Below, one piece after another: positions 1-9,500 of a DNA stretch of 64,000 nt. The stretch lies in the NCBI GenBank assembly GCA_004293905.1, contig RDZE01000015.1:124001-188000 (forward strand), given 5' to 3'. The position numbers were made by a program, and so were the translations under genes. The notes under the pieces were generated by a model that was not told the origin of the DNA, did no database searches, and worked only from the letters and a program-made list of their open reading frames with translations. The stretch is from Cytophagales bacterium (lineage in GTDB: Bacteria > Bacteroidota > Bacteroidia > Cytophagales > Microscillaceae). How positions within the stretch are numbered: position 1 is the stretch's first letter; each line of letters starts with the position of its first letter.

Positions 1-312
1 CTGGTAGCCATTCAAGAAGTAGTAGATACTGACGAGCTAATGATTATGAACAAATCGGGCATCACAATCCGTATGGCTGTCAGCGATTTGCGCGTAATGG
101 GAAGAGCTACACAAGGGGTAAAACTTATCAAGATACAAGACGGTGATTCTATTGGTTCAGTTACCAAAGTGAAAAACGAAGACCTCATTATGTCAGATAG
201 CCCTATCAAAGATGCCAATGGAAATGGTCATTCGGAAGAAGATACTACTGAACCGAACCCTATTTTAGACAAAGATGCTTTACAAGATAATATCAACAAT
301 GCATTGAACTAA
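1..312 (+). CDS. gyrA: DNA gyrase subunit A, C-terminal fragment
   Basis: The reading frame is open from base 1, so the 5' part of the gene lies outside the window; about 103 codons remain. The residues match the last blade of the GyrA C-terminal beta-pinwheel, which wraps DNA around the enzyme: 'LMIMNKSGITIRM' followed by 'GRATQGVKLIKI' is the typical blade pattern. The last ~40 residues are an acidic, Asn-rich tail, common in GyrA. With GyrB (encoded at 58.7 kb here) it forms the A2B2 topoisomerase that introduces negative supercoils. The next gene starts 4 nt after the stop and may be co-transcribed. Identity is fairly certain; ParC is a less likely alternative because the GyrA-type blade is well kept. 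Confidence 0.88.
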   Translation: MVAIQEVVDTDELMIMNKSGITIRMAVSDLRVMGRATQGVKLIKIQDGDSIGSVTKVKNEDLIMSDSPIKDANGNGHSEEDTTEPNPILDKDALQDNINNALN

Positions 313-316
313 CACT

Positions 317-1156
317 ATGCGCCGTTTATGGAGTAGAAAAATGTTGCCTTATTATTTAATGGGAAGTGATTTATTGACAAATCTCTTCCCTATTGTAGGG
401 CTTCTTTTTTTACAATGGCAAGTATTTTCCGTAATGTATTTGTATTGGGCAGATACTTTTTTGTATTTTCTCATCTTCACTATTTGGTACATAGCAGCAG
501 TACGCGCGCACATAGCACTTAAATTTGCCAATATCATTGCCAAAATTCTTACTTTTTTTGTGGCAGTGGTCATACAGGCTTATTGTATTTTTGTATTCAC
601 AGGGCAATTTTATTTCCCAAAAGATAATCTTTCTCAAAATATACAAGCCAAAAACTCTCTCTGGGAAATTTCACTTTTTGATATACTTTTCGAAATTTAC
701 CACTATGCGAGCCAATTGATTCCTAAGTTTTTTTATGAAGAAAGATTATTAGTATTTTCAGCCATCTTATTCATTCTGAACCACCTTTTTGTGTTTGCCT
801 CTCCTGAAAGAGAAGAAATTCACGAAGGTATTCAGAAATATATGCGCAAAATGGCTTTCTCCACTTTTACGATTATGGTCATTGCAAGTGTTAATGTAGC
901 CTCTCTTATTTTACACCAAGCGGCTTACTTGGCTAATTTTGCAAACACAGTAGCTATAGTATTTATCTTAATGAAAACTTATTATGACCTCAAGCGTATC
1001 ATCAAAAGAAGACGAGATGAAGAAGCCTTAGAAAGAATCAAACTAACTTATAAGCCCATCATCAGAGATTTTCCTGAAAAAGGGCGCGAGGTAGTCTTTC
1101 AAACGGCTGAAACTACGGAAAAAAAAGACGATGACCTTGGCACTATTACTCCCTAA
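317..1156 (+). CDS. Multi-pass membrane protein of unknown function (DUF6498-like)
   Basis: A 279-aa protein with about six hydrophobic segments spread over residues 10-230, followed by a charged cytoplasmic-type tail rich in Arg, Lys and Glu (about 230-279). The first part (NLFPIVGLLFLQWQVFSVMYLYWADTF) resembles the repeated pattern of DUF6498 membrane proteins, whose function is unknown; this match is from memory and tentative. It starts 4 nt after gyrA. Its 3' end overlaps the annotated start of the SGNH hydrolase gene by 26 nt, so the three may be translated from one transcript. No catalytic motif is visible. Confidence 0.7.
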   Translation: MRRLWSRKMLPYYLMGSDLLTNLFPIVGLLFLQWQVFSVMYLYWADTFLYFLIFTIWYIAAVRAHIALKFANIIAKILTFFVAVVIQAYCIFVFTGQFYFPKDNLSQNIQAKNSLWEISLFDILFEIYHYASQLIPKFFYEERLLVFSAILFILNHLFVFASPEREEIHEGIQKYMRKMAFSTFTIMVIASVNVASLILHQAAYLANFANTVAIVFILMKTYYDLKRIIKRRRDEEALERIKLTYKPIIRDFPEKGREVVFQTAETTEKKDDDLGTITP

Positions 1157-2372
1157 CATGGCTTTGTATATAAGTTTTTCATTTTTATACTGGCTTCATT
1201 TTATTCCCTCCTCCTCCACGCCTACGCTACCTACTCACGCTGTGTGGAGCGATTCCTTATACTTTATCAATAAAAAGGCGAATGTATTACAAAACATAGA
1301 TAACTGTCGGAACTATGATATTTTTTTACGAAAATTAGAAGGCTTTGATATTGGAAAACATTCTTTTATAAATATAGTACACATAGGCGATTCACACATA
1401 CAAGCCGATTTTTTTACGGCAGAAGTACGTAGTCGCTTACAACAAATTTATGGCAATGCGGGCAGAGGATTTTTTTTTCCTTGTGGTTTGGCAAATAGCA
1501 ACACGCCTCATAATATCCACTTGAGTTATACGGGTACTTGGAATAGTTGTAAAACAACACAACAAAGTGAAAATTGCTCTACTGGTTTATCGGGTTATGT
1601 TGCCACTACTACTGATGAGAGAGCAAGCATAAAAATAACAATAAATAATATTAACAAAAACAATCATAGTATTAAAATCATCAAAGTATATTGCGATACA
1701 CGCGCCAACAATCAATTTAGTATTGCACTATTGGCAGCAGGCATCATTTATAACCCGACAATTCAGCATGATGAGTATTGGGGTTTCGAATTACCTACTT
1801 CAGTACAAACATTTGAGCTTTTTTGGAAAAAACAAAATACATTTCAGACAGAATTTAGCTTGCTGGGGATTTCATTAGAAAGCAAACAAAAAGGACTTTT
1901 TTATCATTCTGTGGGTCAAAATGGTGCTACCTTTGCAAGTGTTTCGCGCAATGCTTCTTTTTCTACACATCTACAAAGTCTATATCCTGATATCGTGATT
2001 GTATCATTGGGCACTAATGATGCTGCGACGAAAATATTGAATTTGGCTAAAATAGAAGAGTCTATATTGTTGTTATTGAATAAAATACGAAGTGTAGCCC
2101 CCGAAGCAGTCATTGTACTGACGACCCCAAATGATACTTACTATCAGCAACAATCTAACACCAATATACCTAAAATGGTGTCTATCATCAAAAATATAGC
2201 CTATGAACAAGGTTGTTTGGTATGGGATTTTTATGAAGTAATGGGAGGGCGTGCTTCTATTGTGGAGTGGCAAATGTACCAACTTGCAGACAAAGACCGC
2301 ATTCATCTCTCGCCTAAAGGTTATCGTTTGCAAGGGGAGCTTTTTTATGAGGCACTACAAGATATATTTTAG
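1131..2372 (+). CDS. SGNH/GDSL-family hydrolase, secreted or membrane-anchored
   Basis: A 413-aa protein with an N-terminal hydrophobic segment (residues ~1-25) suggesting export. SGNH blocks are visible: block I 'VHIGDSHIQADF' with the nucleophile Ser of GDSH (~residue 87), a block III-like 'VSLGTNDAA' (~288-296), and block V 'DRIHLSPKGY' with the Asp/His pair near the C-terminus (~390). In this family the Ser-Asp-His set hydrolyses esters; relatives with the GDSH variant often act on O-acetyl groups of peptidoglycan or polysaccharide, but the substrate here is not evident. The ATG at 1131 overlaps the upstream gene by 26 nt; an ATG at 1158, one base after the upstream stop, is an equally good start and still leaves a signal-like N-terminus. 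Confidence 0.8.
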   Translation: MTLALLLPNMALYISFSFLYWLHFIPSSSTPTLPTHAVWSDSLYFINKKANVLQNIDNCRNYDIFLRKLEGFDIGKHSFINIVHIGDSHIQADFFTAEVRSRLQQIYGNAGRGFFFPCGLANSNTPHNIHLSYTGTWNSCKTTQQSENCSTGLSGYVATTTDERASIKITINNINKNNHSIKIIKVYCDTRANNQFSIALLAAGIIYNPTIQHDEYWGFELPTSVQTFELFWKKQNTFQTEFSLLGISLESKQKGLFYHSVGQNGATFASVSRNASFSTHLQSLYPDIVIVSLGTNDAATKILNLAKIEESILLLLNKIRSVAPEAVIVLTTPNDTYYQQQSNTNIPKMVSIIKNIAYEQGCLVWDFYEVMGGRASIVEWQMYQLADKDRIHLSPKGYRLQGELFYEALQDIF

Positions 2373-2433
2373 CGGATTAAAAATATAACAATGAATACAA
2401 ATTCGATATTGAAATTAAATTTCTTTTTTTTAT

Positions 2434-2453
2434 CAAATTAGTCAACTAATTTG
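2434..2453. promoter_or_regulatory. Perfect 9-bp inverted repeat upstream of the cyclase gene
   Basis: CAAATTAGT and its exact reverse complement are separated by CA, 51 nt before the cyclase start. There is no T-tract directly after it on either strand, which argues against an intrinsic terminator. A dimeric-regulator operator is possible but unproven. Confidence 0.35.
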
Positions 2454-2504
2454 TGGGAAATAATGTATTTTTAGAACGGAAATTCTAATCAAAACTATAA
2501 CAAT

Positions 2505-4289
2505 ATGCTTAAATATTGGCTTACATTCCATTTGTGCTTATTCTCTTTTTTAACAGTTATTGCACAAAATGCAGAAATCAATGAACTGAAAGCAAGACTG
2601 AATAATACCCAAACAAGAGAGCAAGTATACACCCTCAATCGCTTGTGTATATTACTGAAAAAAAATAAACCAGACGAAGCAAAAGTTTATGCAGAAAAAG
2701 CCGAGCAAATAGCCTCGAAAATAGGCTTTGTAGAAGGGCAAGCTGATGCTTTTACAGAGTTAGGTAGCCTCAATGCCTATCATTTCGATATGCCCAATTT
2801 AGCTTACGACTACCACCGCAAAGCATTTGAGCTTTATAAAAAACTCTATGAAAAAGGAGATATAGACAAAGAAGTTATTTTTTCCTTCCTAAACTACCAC
2901 GCCATACCTGCATTTGAATACATAGACGAAAAAGCCAAAAAAAATAAACGCGACCGCAAAGCCTTAGAAGGCTATCACAAACTTTATACAAGTTTCATCA
3001 AATACATTACTACACTAAGTAACAAAAGCGATGAAGAACTCAGTAAAATAGAAAAAGAATTAGAAAACACAAAAAACCAAGCCCAAAAGACAGAAACAGA
3101 CCTCAACAAAGCCAAGCAGAATATTCAAAACAAAGACAATGAAATACTCATGAAAAGTTATAATGAGAAAAAATTGGCTTTAGAAAAATTGAAACTTTCT
3201 GGCTCATTAGAAGAAAAAGAATTAGAAGCCATCGCGCTCTCTGATAGTCTGATGCTCAAGCAATTAGAACTAAAAGACAATGAACTGAAATTGAACGAAG
3301 AAAAACAAAAAGCTGAAAAATTAGAACAAGAAAAAGCCTTACAAACTGCTGAAAACGAAAGGCAACGCCTTTTCAATATAGCACTCATTGTAGGTATAAT
3401 TTTGTTAGCAACATTGGCAGTAGTTATTTTCATTAGCCTACGCAACCAAAGAAGAACGAGCAAACTTTTGGCAATTAAAAACGAAGAAATCAACCAACAA
3501 AAAGAAGAAATAGAAGCACAACGCGACAACCTTGAAGACCTCAATGCGGAACTCAAACAACAAAGTGAAGAAATCATAGCACAACGCGATAATTTGCAGG
3601 AACTTAATGATGCTATTCTATTGAAAAACCAAGAAATAGCACACGAAAAAAATCAGTCAGATGAATTATTGCTCAATATTTTACCTGCAAGCGTAGCCGA
3701 AGAGCTAAAAGCTAAAGGAAGTGTTACGCCCAAATATTACGAACAAGCTACTGTGTTATTTACAGACTTTAAAGGATTCACTCAAATTTCAGAGCAACTA
3801 ACGCCCGAAGGTTTAATCCAAGAACTCAATACTTGTTTCTTAGCCTTTGATGATATTATCACTCGTTTTGGTTTAGAAAAAATCAAAACTATAGGTGATG
3901 CCTACATGTGTGTGGGTGGTTTGCCTGCCCCTAATCAAACCAATGCCTTCGATGCCGTAAGTGCTGCATTGGCTATGCGTACTTTTATGGAAGATTTTAA
4001 AAATGAAAAACTTTCACGCGGCGAACCCGTTTGGGAACTACGAATAGGCTTGCATACAGGCTCATTGGTAGCAGGCGTGATAGGTAAAAATAAATTTGTT
4101 TATGACATTTGGGGCGATACTGTCAATACAGCAAGCCGTATGGAAAGTGCAAGTGAGGCAGGTAAAATTAATATATCGGAAACGACTTACCAAATCATCA
4201 AAGACCAATTCCAAACGACTTATCGCGGAAAAATTGCTGCAAAAAACAAAGGCGAAATAGAGATGTACTACGTTGAGGGGCTAAAATAA
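2505..4289 (+). CDS. Membrane-anchored class III adenylate cyclase with TPR-like sensor region
   Basis: A 594-aa protein. Signal peptide at ~1-20, a TPR-like helical region at ~25-160, a charged coiled coil at ~165-285, one membrane span at ~288-311, a second coiled coil at ~320-390, then a cyclase homology domain at ~405-590. Both metal-binding Asp sites are present (LFTDFKGFT, KTIGDAYM). The purine-selecting Lys in EKIKTIGD and Asp in YDIWGD are those of adenylate rather than guanylate cyclases, and the Asn and Arg of DTVNTASRM, used in transition-state binding, are intact. It should make cAMP in the cytoplasm in response to an extracytoplasmic signal. It converges with the DUF1611 gene, overlapping by 9 nt at the 3' ends. 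Confidence 0.9.
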   Translation: MLKYWLTFHLCLFSFLTVIAQNAEINELKARLNNTQTREQVYTLNRLCILLKKNKPDEAKVYAEKAEQIASKIGFVEGQADAFTELGSLNAYHFDMPNLAYDYHRKAFELYKKLYEKGDIDKEVIFSFLNYHAIPAFEYIDEKAKKNKRDRKALEGYHKLYTSFIKYITTLSNKSDEELSKIEKELENTKNQAQKTETDLNKAKQNIQNKDNEILMKSYNEKKLALEKLKLSGSLEEKELEAIALSDSLMLKQLELKDNELKLNEEKQKAEKLEQEKALQTAENERQRLFNIALIVGIILLATLAVVIFISLRNQRRTSKLLAIKNEEINQQKEEIEAQRDNLEDLNAELKQQSEEIIAQRDNLQELNDAILLKNQEIAHEKNQSDELLLNILPASVAEELKAKGSVTPKYYEQATVLFTDFKGFTQISEQLTPEGLIQELNTCFLAFDDIITRFGLEKIKTIGDAYMCVGGLPAPNQTNAFDAVSAALAMRTFMEDFKNEKLSRGEPVWELRIGLHTGSLVAGVIGKNKFVYDIWGDTVNTASRMESASEAGKINISETTYQIIKDQFQTTYRGKIAAKNKGEIEMYYVEGLK

Positions 4290-5375
4290 AAACCGTTGTC
4301 TGTAGCGTTCAATATGAGGCAAGGCAGCTTGCATTCCTCCCTCTTCCAAAGGACAAATGATGGGTATGGCAGTACGTCGCATTAGAGAATGTTTGTATTC
4401 TACTAACTTTGGTACGCTATGCAATTCACCATTTAAGGTGATGGCTAAAACCTCCGCGCCATATTTTTCAATAAGGCTTACCTCCTCTAACACATCAGGG
4501 AGTTGGCAATCCCAAGCCTCACAACCATCATAATAACCTCTAAAAGGCGTGTATTGGAGTACTACACCTTTAGCATTGCCCGATAAAATCAATTCTGCAC
4601 CGCAAGGTCCTGAGGGGTTTCTCAAGCCTGATTGCCCTTCTAAAAGAATCAAATCGGGGGAAAGGTCTTTATGGCATTGCACAATTGCATTTTCTAACTC
4701 TCCACTGACAAAATCGTTCAAAGTGGCATCAAAAATAAAGCCATAAGGGTAGCCCTGCATCCAGCCTGTTTGTCCTGTATAAATCATTTCAGTAGCAAGA
4801 TTGGCTTCTCTACAAACCTCTAACAACATTCGGCATGTGGTCATTTTACCTACATTACAATCAATACCCAAAGAAGCAACAATAGGTACTTTTACATCGA
4901 AAATACTCCCATTCCAAAAATGCAACTCCTCGAAGGGCAAAGGTTTACGTACATCTATGAGTTTGGCATTGTATTTTTTAGCCGCTTCTACCAAACTTGG
5001 TCTATGAGAAAGTAAATCGTGCAAACCATTGACAATAGAAATACCCTTTTCGAGGTATTCTAACAAAATTTCTTCCCAACCTTGGGGCAACCTCCCTCCG
5101 TGAAAAGCTGCCCCAATGATTACATAATCGGGTTTTTGTTTTTGTTTTACCAAAAAATCGTTAATAGTAGCCTCTATAGGAATGCCTCGCTCTATGCCAT
5201 CTAAGAGCATTCCAGCATCATTGCCTGCTGCGGCTTGGTCTATCACTCCCCAGATTTGAAAACGCTCTGAACCACGCACTAAACCGTGTGCAGTTTTGGC
5301 ATTTTTAGTTTTGAATAAGTCTTGCGTAAGCAGTACTGCACTTCCAGATACTGCCGAAAGAGGTATTGAATACAT
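4281..5375 (-). CDS. DUF1611 family protein, DgcN-like P-loop protein
   Basis: A 364-aa protein with the two parts of the DUF1611 family: a Rossmann-like N-terminal half (to ~residue 150) and a P-loop NTPase-like C-terminal half beginning at 'VASLGIDCNVGKMTTCRMLLE' (GIDCNVGKMTT as the phosphate-binding loop). Conserved family stretches YTGQTGWMQG and EGQSGLRNPSGP are present. Members named DgcN have been described as D-glutamate N-acetyltransferases of D-amino-acid catabolism; whether that applies here is inferred from family only. The usual partner, a dipeptide epimerase, is not adjacent. The gene follows the threonine aldolase gene with a 26-nt gap, same strand, so the two are probably co-transcribed. 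Confidence 0.78.
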   Translation of the reverse strand: MYSIPLSAVSGSAVLLTQDLFKTKNAKTAHGLVRGSERFQIWGVIDQAAAGNDAGMLLDGIERGIPIEATINDFLVKQKQKPDYVIIGAAFHGGRLPQGWEEILLEYLEKGISIVNGLHDLLSHRPSLVEAAKKYNAKLIDVRKPLPFEELHFWNGSIFDVKVPIVASLGIDCNVGKMTTCRMLLEVCREANLATEMIYTGQTGWMQGYPYGFIFDATLNDFVSGELENAIVQCHKDLSPDLILLEGQSGLRNPSGPCGAELILSGNAKGVVLQYTPFRGYYDGCEAWDCQLPDVLEEVSLIEKYGAEVLAITLNGELHSVPKLVEYKHSLMRRTAIPIICPLEEGGMQAALPHIERYRQRFLF

Positions 5376-5401
5376 CTGTTAATTGAAATTTAATGAAAAT
5401 A

Positions 5402-6427
5402 TTAAGGGTTAAATTGGTGCAATATCACTAATAGACTTTCGAGCATCAAATCAGTAAAATCTAAATGCGTAACCATTCGGCAACTATCTTCACTTATTTT
5501 TCCAATCCAGCAGTTATGACTTTGTAGATAATTGACCAATTTTTGTGCTATCTCGGTATTTTCCATCTGAAAAATGACTATGTTAGTAGGTGCAGGCATT
5601 ACATACTTTACATAACTTTTTTGCCTCAATGCCTCTGCCAAGATTGCGGCTCTTTGGTGGTCTTCTTCGAGGCGTTCGCGATGATTGTCGAGTGCATAAA
5701 GGACTGCTGCGGCTAAAAAACCAGCTTGCCGCCAGCCACCACCCAATACTTTTCGGAGGCGTTTCCCTCTTTTGATAAGTGCTTTGCTACCCAAAAGAGC
5801 TGACCCTACAGGGCAACCCAAACTTTTTGAAAAACAAACAGAAATGCTATCAAAGGTTTTGCCGTAATCTTCTGGCTTTTCGTTCGTAACAGCAAGGGCA
5901 TTCCAAAGGCGCGCGCCATCTAAGTGCAAAAATAATTGATGTTCGTTGCAAAGATGTCGGATAGGGATAATATCTTCTTGAAGTCTGTAATAAGCTCCTC
6001 CACCTCTGTTTGCAGTATTTTCTAAGGCTACTAAGCGCGTAGTAGGGTAATGAATATCATCAGGGTTGATGCAAGAGATGATGTCTTGGGGTTTTAAAAT
6101 ACCATCTTGCTTATCTATCAGTTTTACAGACAGTTGCGCATTGAAAGCCAAACCACCTCCCTCGTATTTATAGATATGTGCTTGCTTATAACAAATTACT
6201 TCATCTTGAGGTTGTGTAAGTGCTTTAATGGCTATTTGGTTTGTCATGGTACCCGAAGGGCAAAAGAGTGCCGCTTCTACACCAAACATCTGCGCCAACC
6301 GTTCTTGTAAGAGATTGACAGTAGGGTCTTCTTCATAAACATCATCACCGACTTTTGCCTCTTGCATGGCAAGTAACATTTCGGGAGTGGGACGTGTTAA
6401 AGTATCACTTCTTAAATCTATTCGCAT
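5402..6427 (-). CDS. ltaE: Low-specificity L-threonine aldolase
   Basis: A 341-aa protein, the usual length of PLP-dependent threonine aldolases (beta-eliminating-lyase fold). The N-terminus '[18 protein letters not shown]' followed by '[14 protein letters not shown]' is diagnostic. The PLP Lys lies in '[12 protein letters not shown]' near residue 199, and '[11 protein letters not shown]' supplies the cofactor-binding Asp and Arg. It cleaves L-threonine or L-allo-threonine to glycine and acetaldehyde. It is transcribed away from the sensor-phosphatase gene and is probably the first gene of a two-gene unit with the DUF1611 gene. The product is probably not strictly stereospecific, as for most of the family. 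Confidence 0.9.
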   Translation of the reverse strand: MRIDLRSDTLTRPTPEMLLAMQEAKVGDDVYEEDPTVNLLQERLAQMFGVEAALFCPSGTMTNQIAIKALTQPQDEVICYKQAHIYKYEGGGLAFNAQLSVKLIDKQDGILKPQDIISCINPDDIHYPTTRLVALENTANRGGGAYYRLQEDIIPIRHLCNEHQLFLHLDGARLWNALAVTNEKPEDYGKTFDSISVCFSKSLGCPVGSALLGSKALIKRGKRLRKVLGGGWRQAGFLAAAVLYALDNHRERLEEDHQRAAILAEALRQKSYVKYVMPAPTNIVIFQMENTEIAQKLVNYLQSHNCWIGKISEDSCRMVTHLDFTDLMLESLLVILHQFNP

Positions 6428-6586
6428 AAATCACGGATTTTTAATCAAAAGTTTTTCAAAATAAATATAGTTTTCAATAAAATCAATATTTTTGTTGTCT
6501 ATTATATTTTTGGTATCATTTTTTCAGTTCTTATCTTAAAAATTAACACTAAAAGGTCAAAAAAAAACCTACTGGTTAGCGCACTA

Positions 6587-9500
6587 ATGAAGAGCAAATG
6601 TATTAAATATTTTATCAATCTTTTTTTATTTTCTCTGCTTCTTTTTTCTCAATCTTGGGGGCAGGGCAATCAATTCAATTTTTTGGAACATAGGGGTTTG
6701 CCTCCTATCAAAAATTATACACCCGATGTATACAAAGCCGAACCTGAAAACTGGGCTATAGCTCAAGACAATCGTGGCATTATGTATTTTGGCAATGAAA
6801 ATGGATTGCTTGAATTTGATGGCGTTACTTGGAATTTATTATTAGAAGGCAGCCTTGTGCAATCTTTGGCTGTGGATAAAAAAGGGCGATTGTATGTGGG
6901 AAAAGTGGGCGAGTTGGGTTACCTCTCTACTGATGAACAAGGTAATGCAAAATATATATCTCTTTTAGACAAACTACCCTCAAAATATAGAAGTTTTAAG
7001 GAGGTATGGCAAATTGTTATTACAGAAGATAACCGCGTTATTTTTCAAACTTCAACCACTCTACTAATTTGGCAAAATGAGCGTTTTTTGGTGGTAGAAC
7101 AAACAGAGGCAAATCATAATTTTCATAAGATTTTTATTGTCAAAAATAGGGTTTTTATCAGGGCTTGGAGTGATGGACTATTAGAACTCAAAGGTGGGCA
7201 TTTATATTTGGTAAGCGAAGGTGAAAAATTTGCGCAAGAACGTATAGATGTAATGTTGCCTTATGATGATGATAAAATATTAGTGGTAGCACGCAATCAA
7301 GGTATTTATCTTTGGGACGGAAACCACTTTACTCTTTGGCAAACCGAAGCCGATGAGTTTATTAAAACAAGCCAAGTATACAGAGGTTTTTTACTTACTA
7401 ATCAATATTTTGTCATCGGTTCGTATCAAAATGGGTTCATCATCATCAATAAAGAGGGCAAGATGATGCTACACCTCAATAAAAATAAAGGCTTAGCTGA
7501 CAATACTATAGCAGATTTAGAAGTAGACAAACACAACAATTTATGGTTAGCCACACTAAACGGCATCATCTATGTCAATGTCAATTCTCCTTTCTCCATC
7601 ATTGATGAGCGTGAAGGTTTAACGGGTAAAATAAGTAATATTATTTTTAACAACAACAATTTATACATAGGCACTTCCTTAGGTATTTTTGTCAAAGATT
7701 GGAATAAAAACAACATCAATTGGCAAAGTGATAAAAACCAAGACATTATTCTTATACCACAAAGCAACTATAACAATACTCTTTTTAGCATTGAAAATGA
7801 TGTGGTCATAGGCGGTAATTTAGACGAATTTTTTGCCTTAGTAAATAAAATAATGACCAATAAAGTCAAGGTAATCAATGCATTGGGTATTGCCAAAATA
7901 AGAGGTAAAGAAAATTTATATTTAGCCACCGAAAGAGGTAGCATGTGGCTTTTTGAAATCATCAATGGCAATATCACTAAGAAAAATAAAATAGAAGGCT
8001 TTAGTGATGAGGTGAATGGAATAGTGCAAGGAGAAGGCAACAGTTTTTGGGTATTTTTTGAAAAATCGGGCAGAGGTGTAAGAAGAATTGTTTTAAATGA
8101 AGAATTTACAAAAATAGTCGCACAAGTAGAATATAACAAAAACAATCAACTTCCTGATGATTTGGGCAATAATGTATTTTATATTGATGGAAAAATCATT
8201 ATCACTACCAAAAAAGGTTTGTACGAATACAATCCACAAAGCCAAAAAATACAGCCCGAAACAGAATGGAGCAAATATTTAGAAGATTTTAAAGACAAAC
8301 ACATCACTTACTTTACAAAAGACAAACAAGGAAATCTTTGGTTCATTGCAGATAGTAAAATACTGGAGTTACAAAAAGAGAAACAGTACAAACTCAACAC
8401 TAACAATTTTAAAAAAATAGAGAAACCAAGCTATATTTTGCCCATAGATGCCCAAAATATTATCTTCGTAGCACAAGGCAAAATATGGCACTACAAATAC
8501 CAAAAACAGATAGATGAAAGTTATCAATTTGAGGTTTTTTTCCGCCGTATTGGGCTTCTTACCGTAGGCACAAATCATAATATATACAATGGTTTTGACC
8601 TCCAAAAAGCACAAAAGTATTTTGAAGCCGAAGAGCACTCTTTCCGTTTTGTATTTGCAAGTAACTTCTATAGCGATATTGAACACATACAATATAGCTA
8701 TAAACTTGAAAACTTCGACGAGCAATGGTCAGAGTGGGATAGCCGAAATGAAAAAGACTATACACACCTGCCCGCCGGAACTTATACCTTTAAAGTAAAA
8801 GCGCGAAATATTTATGGTATCCAAACCAAAGAAATCCAATATACTTTTAGCATTGCTTCGCCTTGGTACACTACTTGGTGGGCATTGAGTATCTATTTTA
8901 TTGTTACGGTCAGTTTGGGTTACCTCGTTTTAAGAATTAATACCTTACGCCTCGAAGTACAACGCCGAAAACTACAAGAAAAAGTAGACCTACAAACCCA
9001 AGAAATAAAAACTGCGCAAAAAGAATTAGAAAAAACCCTACTCATAGAAAAAGAGCAAAAAGAAATTTTGCAAACACAAGAGGAGGAAATGAAGCAAAAT
9101 ATGGAAGAGCTAATGACTACCCAAGAAGAAATGGCAAAAACACAAGCCGAACTTTATGGGCAACTCAATGCTATTCATAACAGCCCTATATTACAAGCCG
9201 AATACGATACCGAAGGACGCATCATCAGTGCGAACCCAAGTTATGTCGAATTATTTAAAACAAATGAAAACGATAAAATAATAGGCGCAAGCATCAAAGA
9301 TATTTTAGACAGTAATTATACACAAAGCGAACCCTTTCAGGAACTTGAAAAAGCACTCAAAGCAGGCAAAGCACTCTTTGGAGAGTTCAAAAATATCAGA
9401 AAAGATGGCAAAGTGATTTGGCTTAACTCTTCTTACTCACCCATCAAAGATAAAAACGAAACCCTTGTTAAAGTTATTCAATTGGCTTTTGATGTAACTA

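Noticed and set aside
6491-6512. Promoter for the sensor-phosphatase gene
   Set aside because: A TATTTTTG box is present, but the upstream TTTG is only 10 nt away instead of about 20, so support is too weak.
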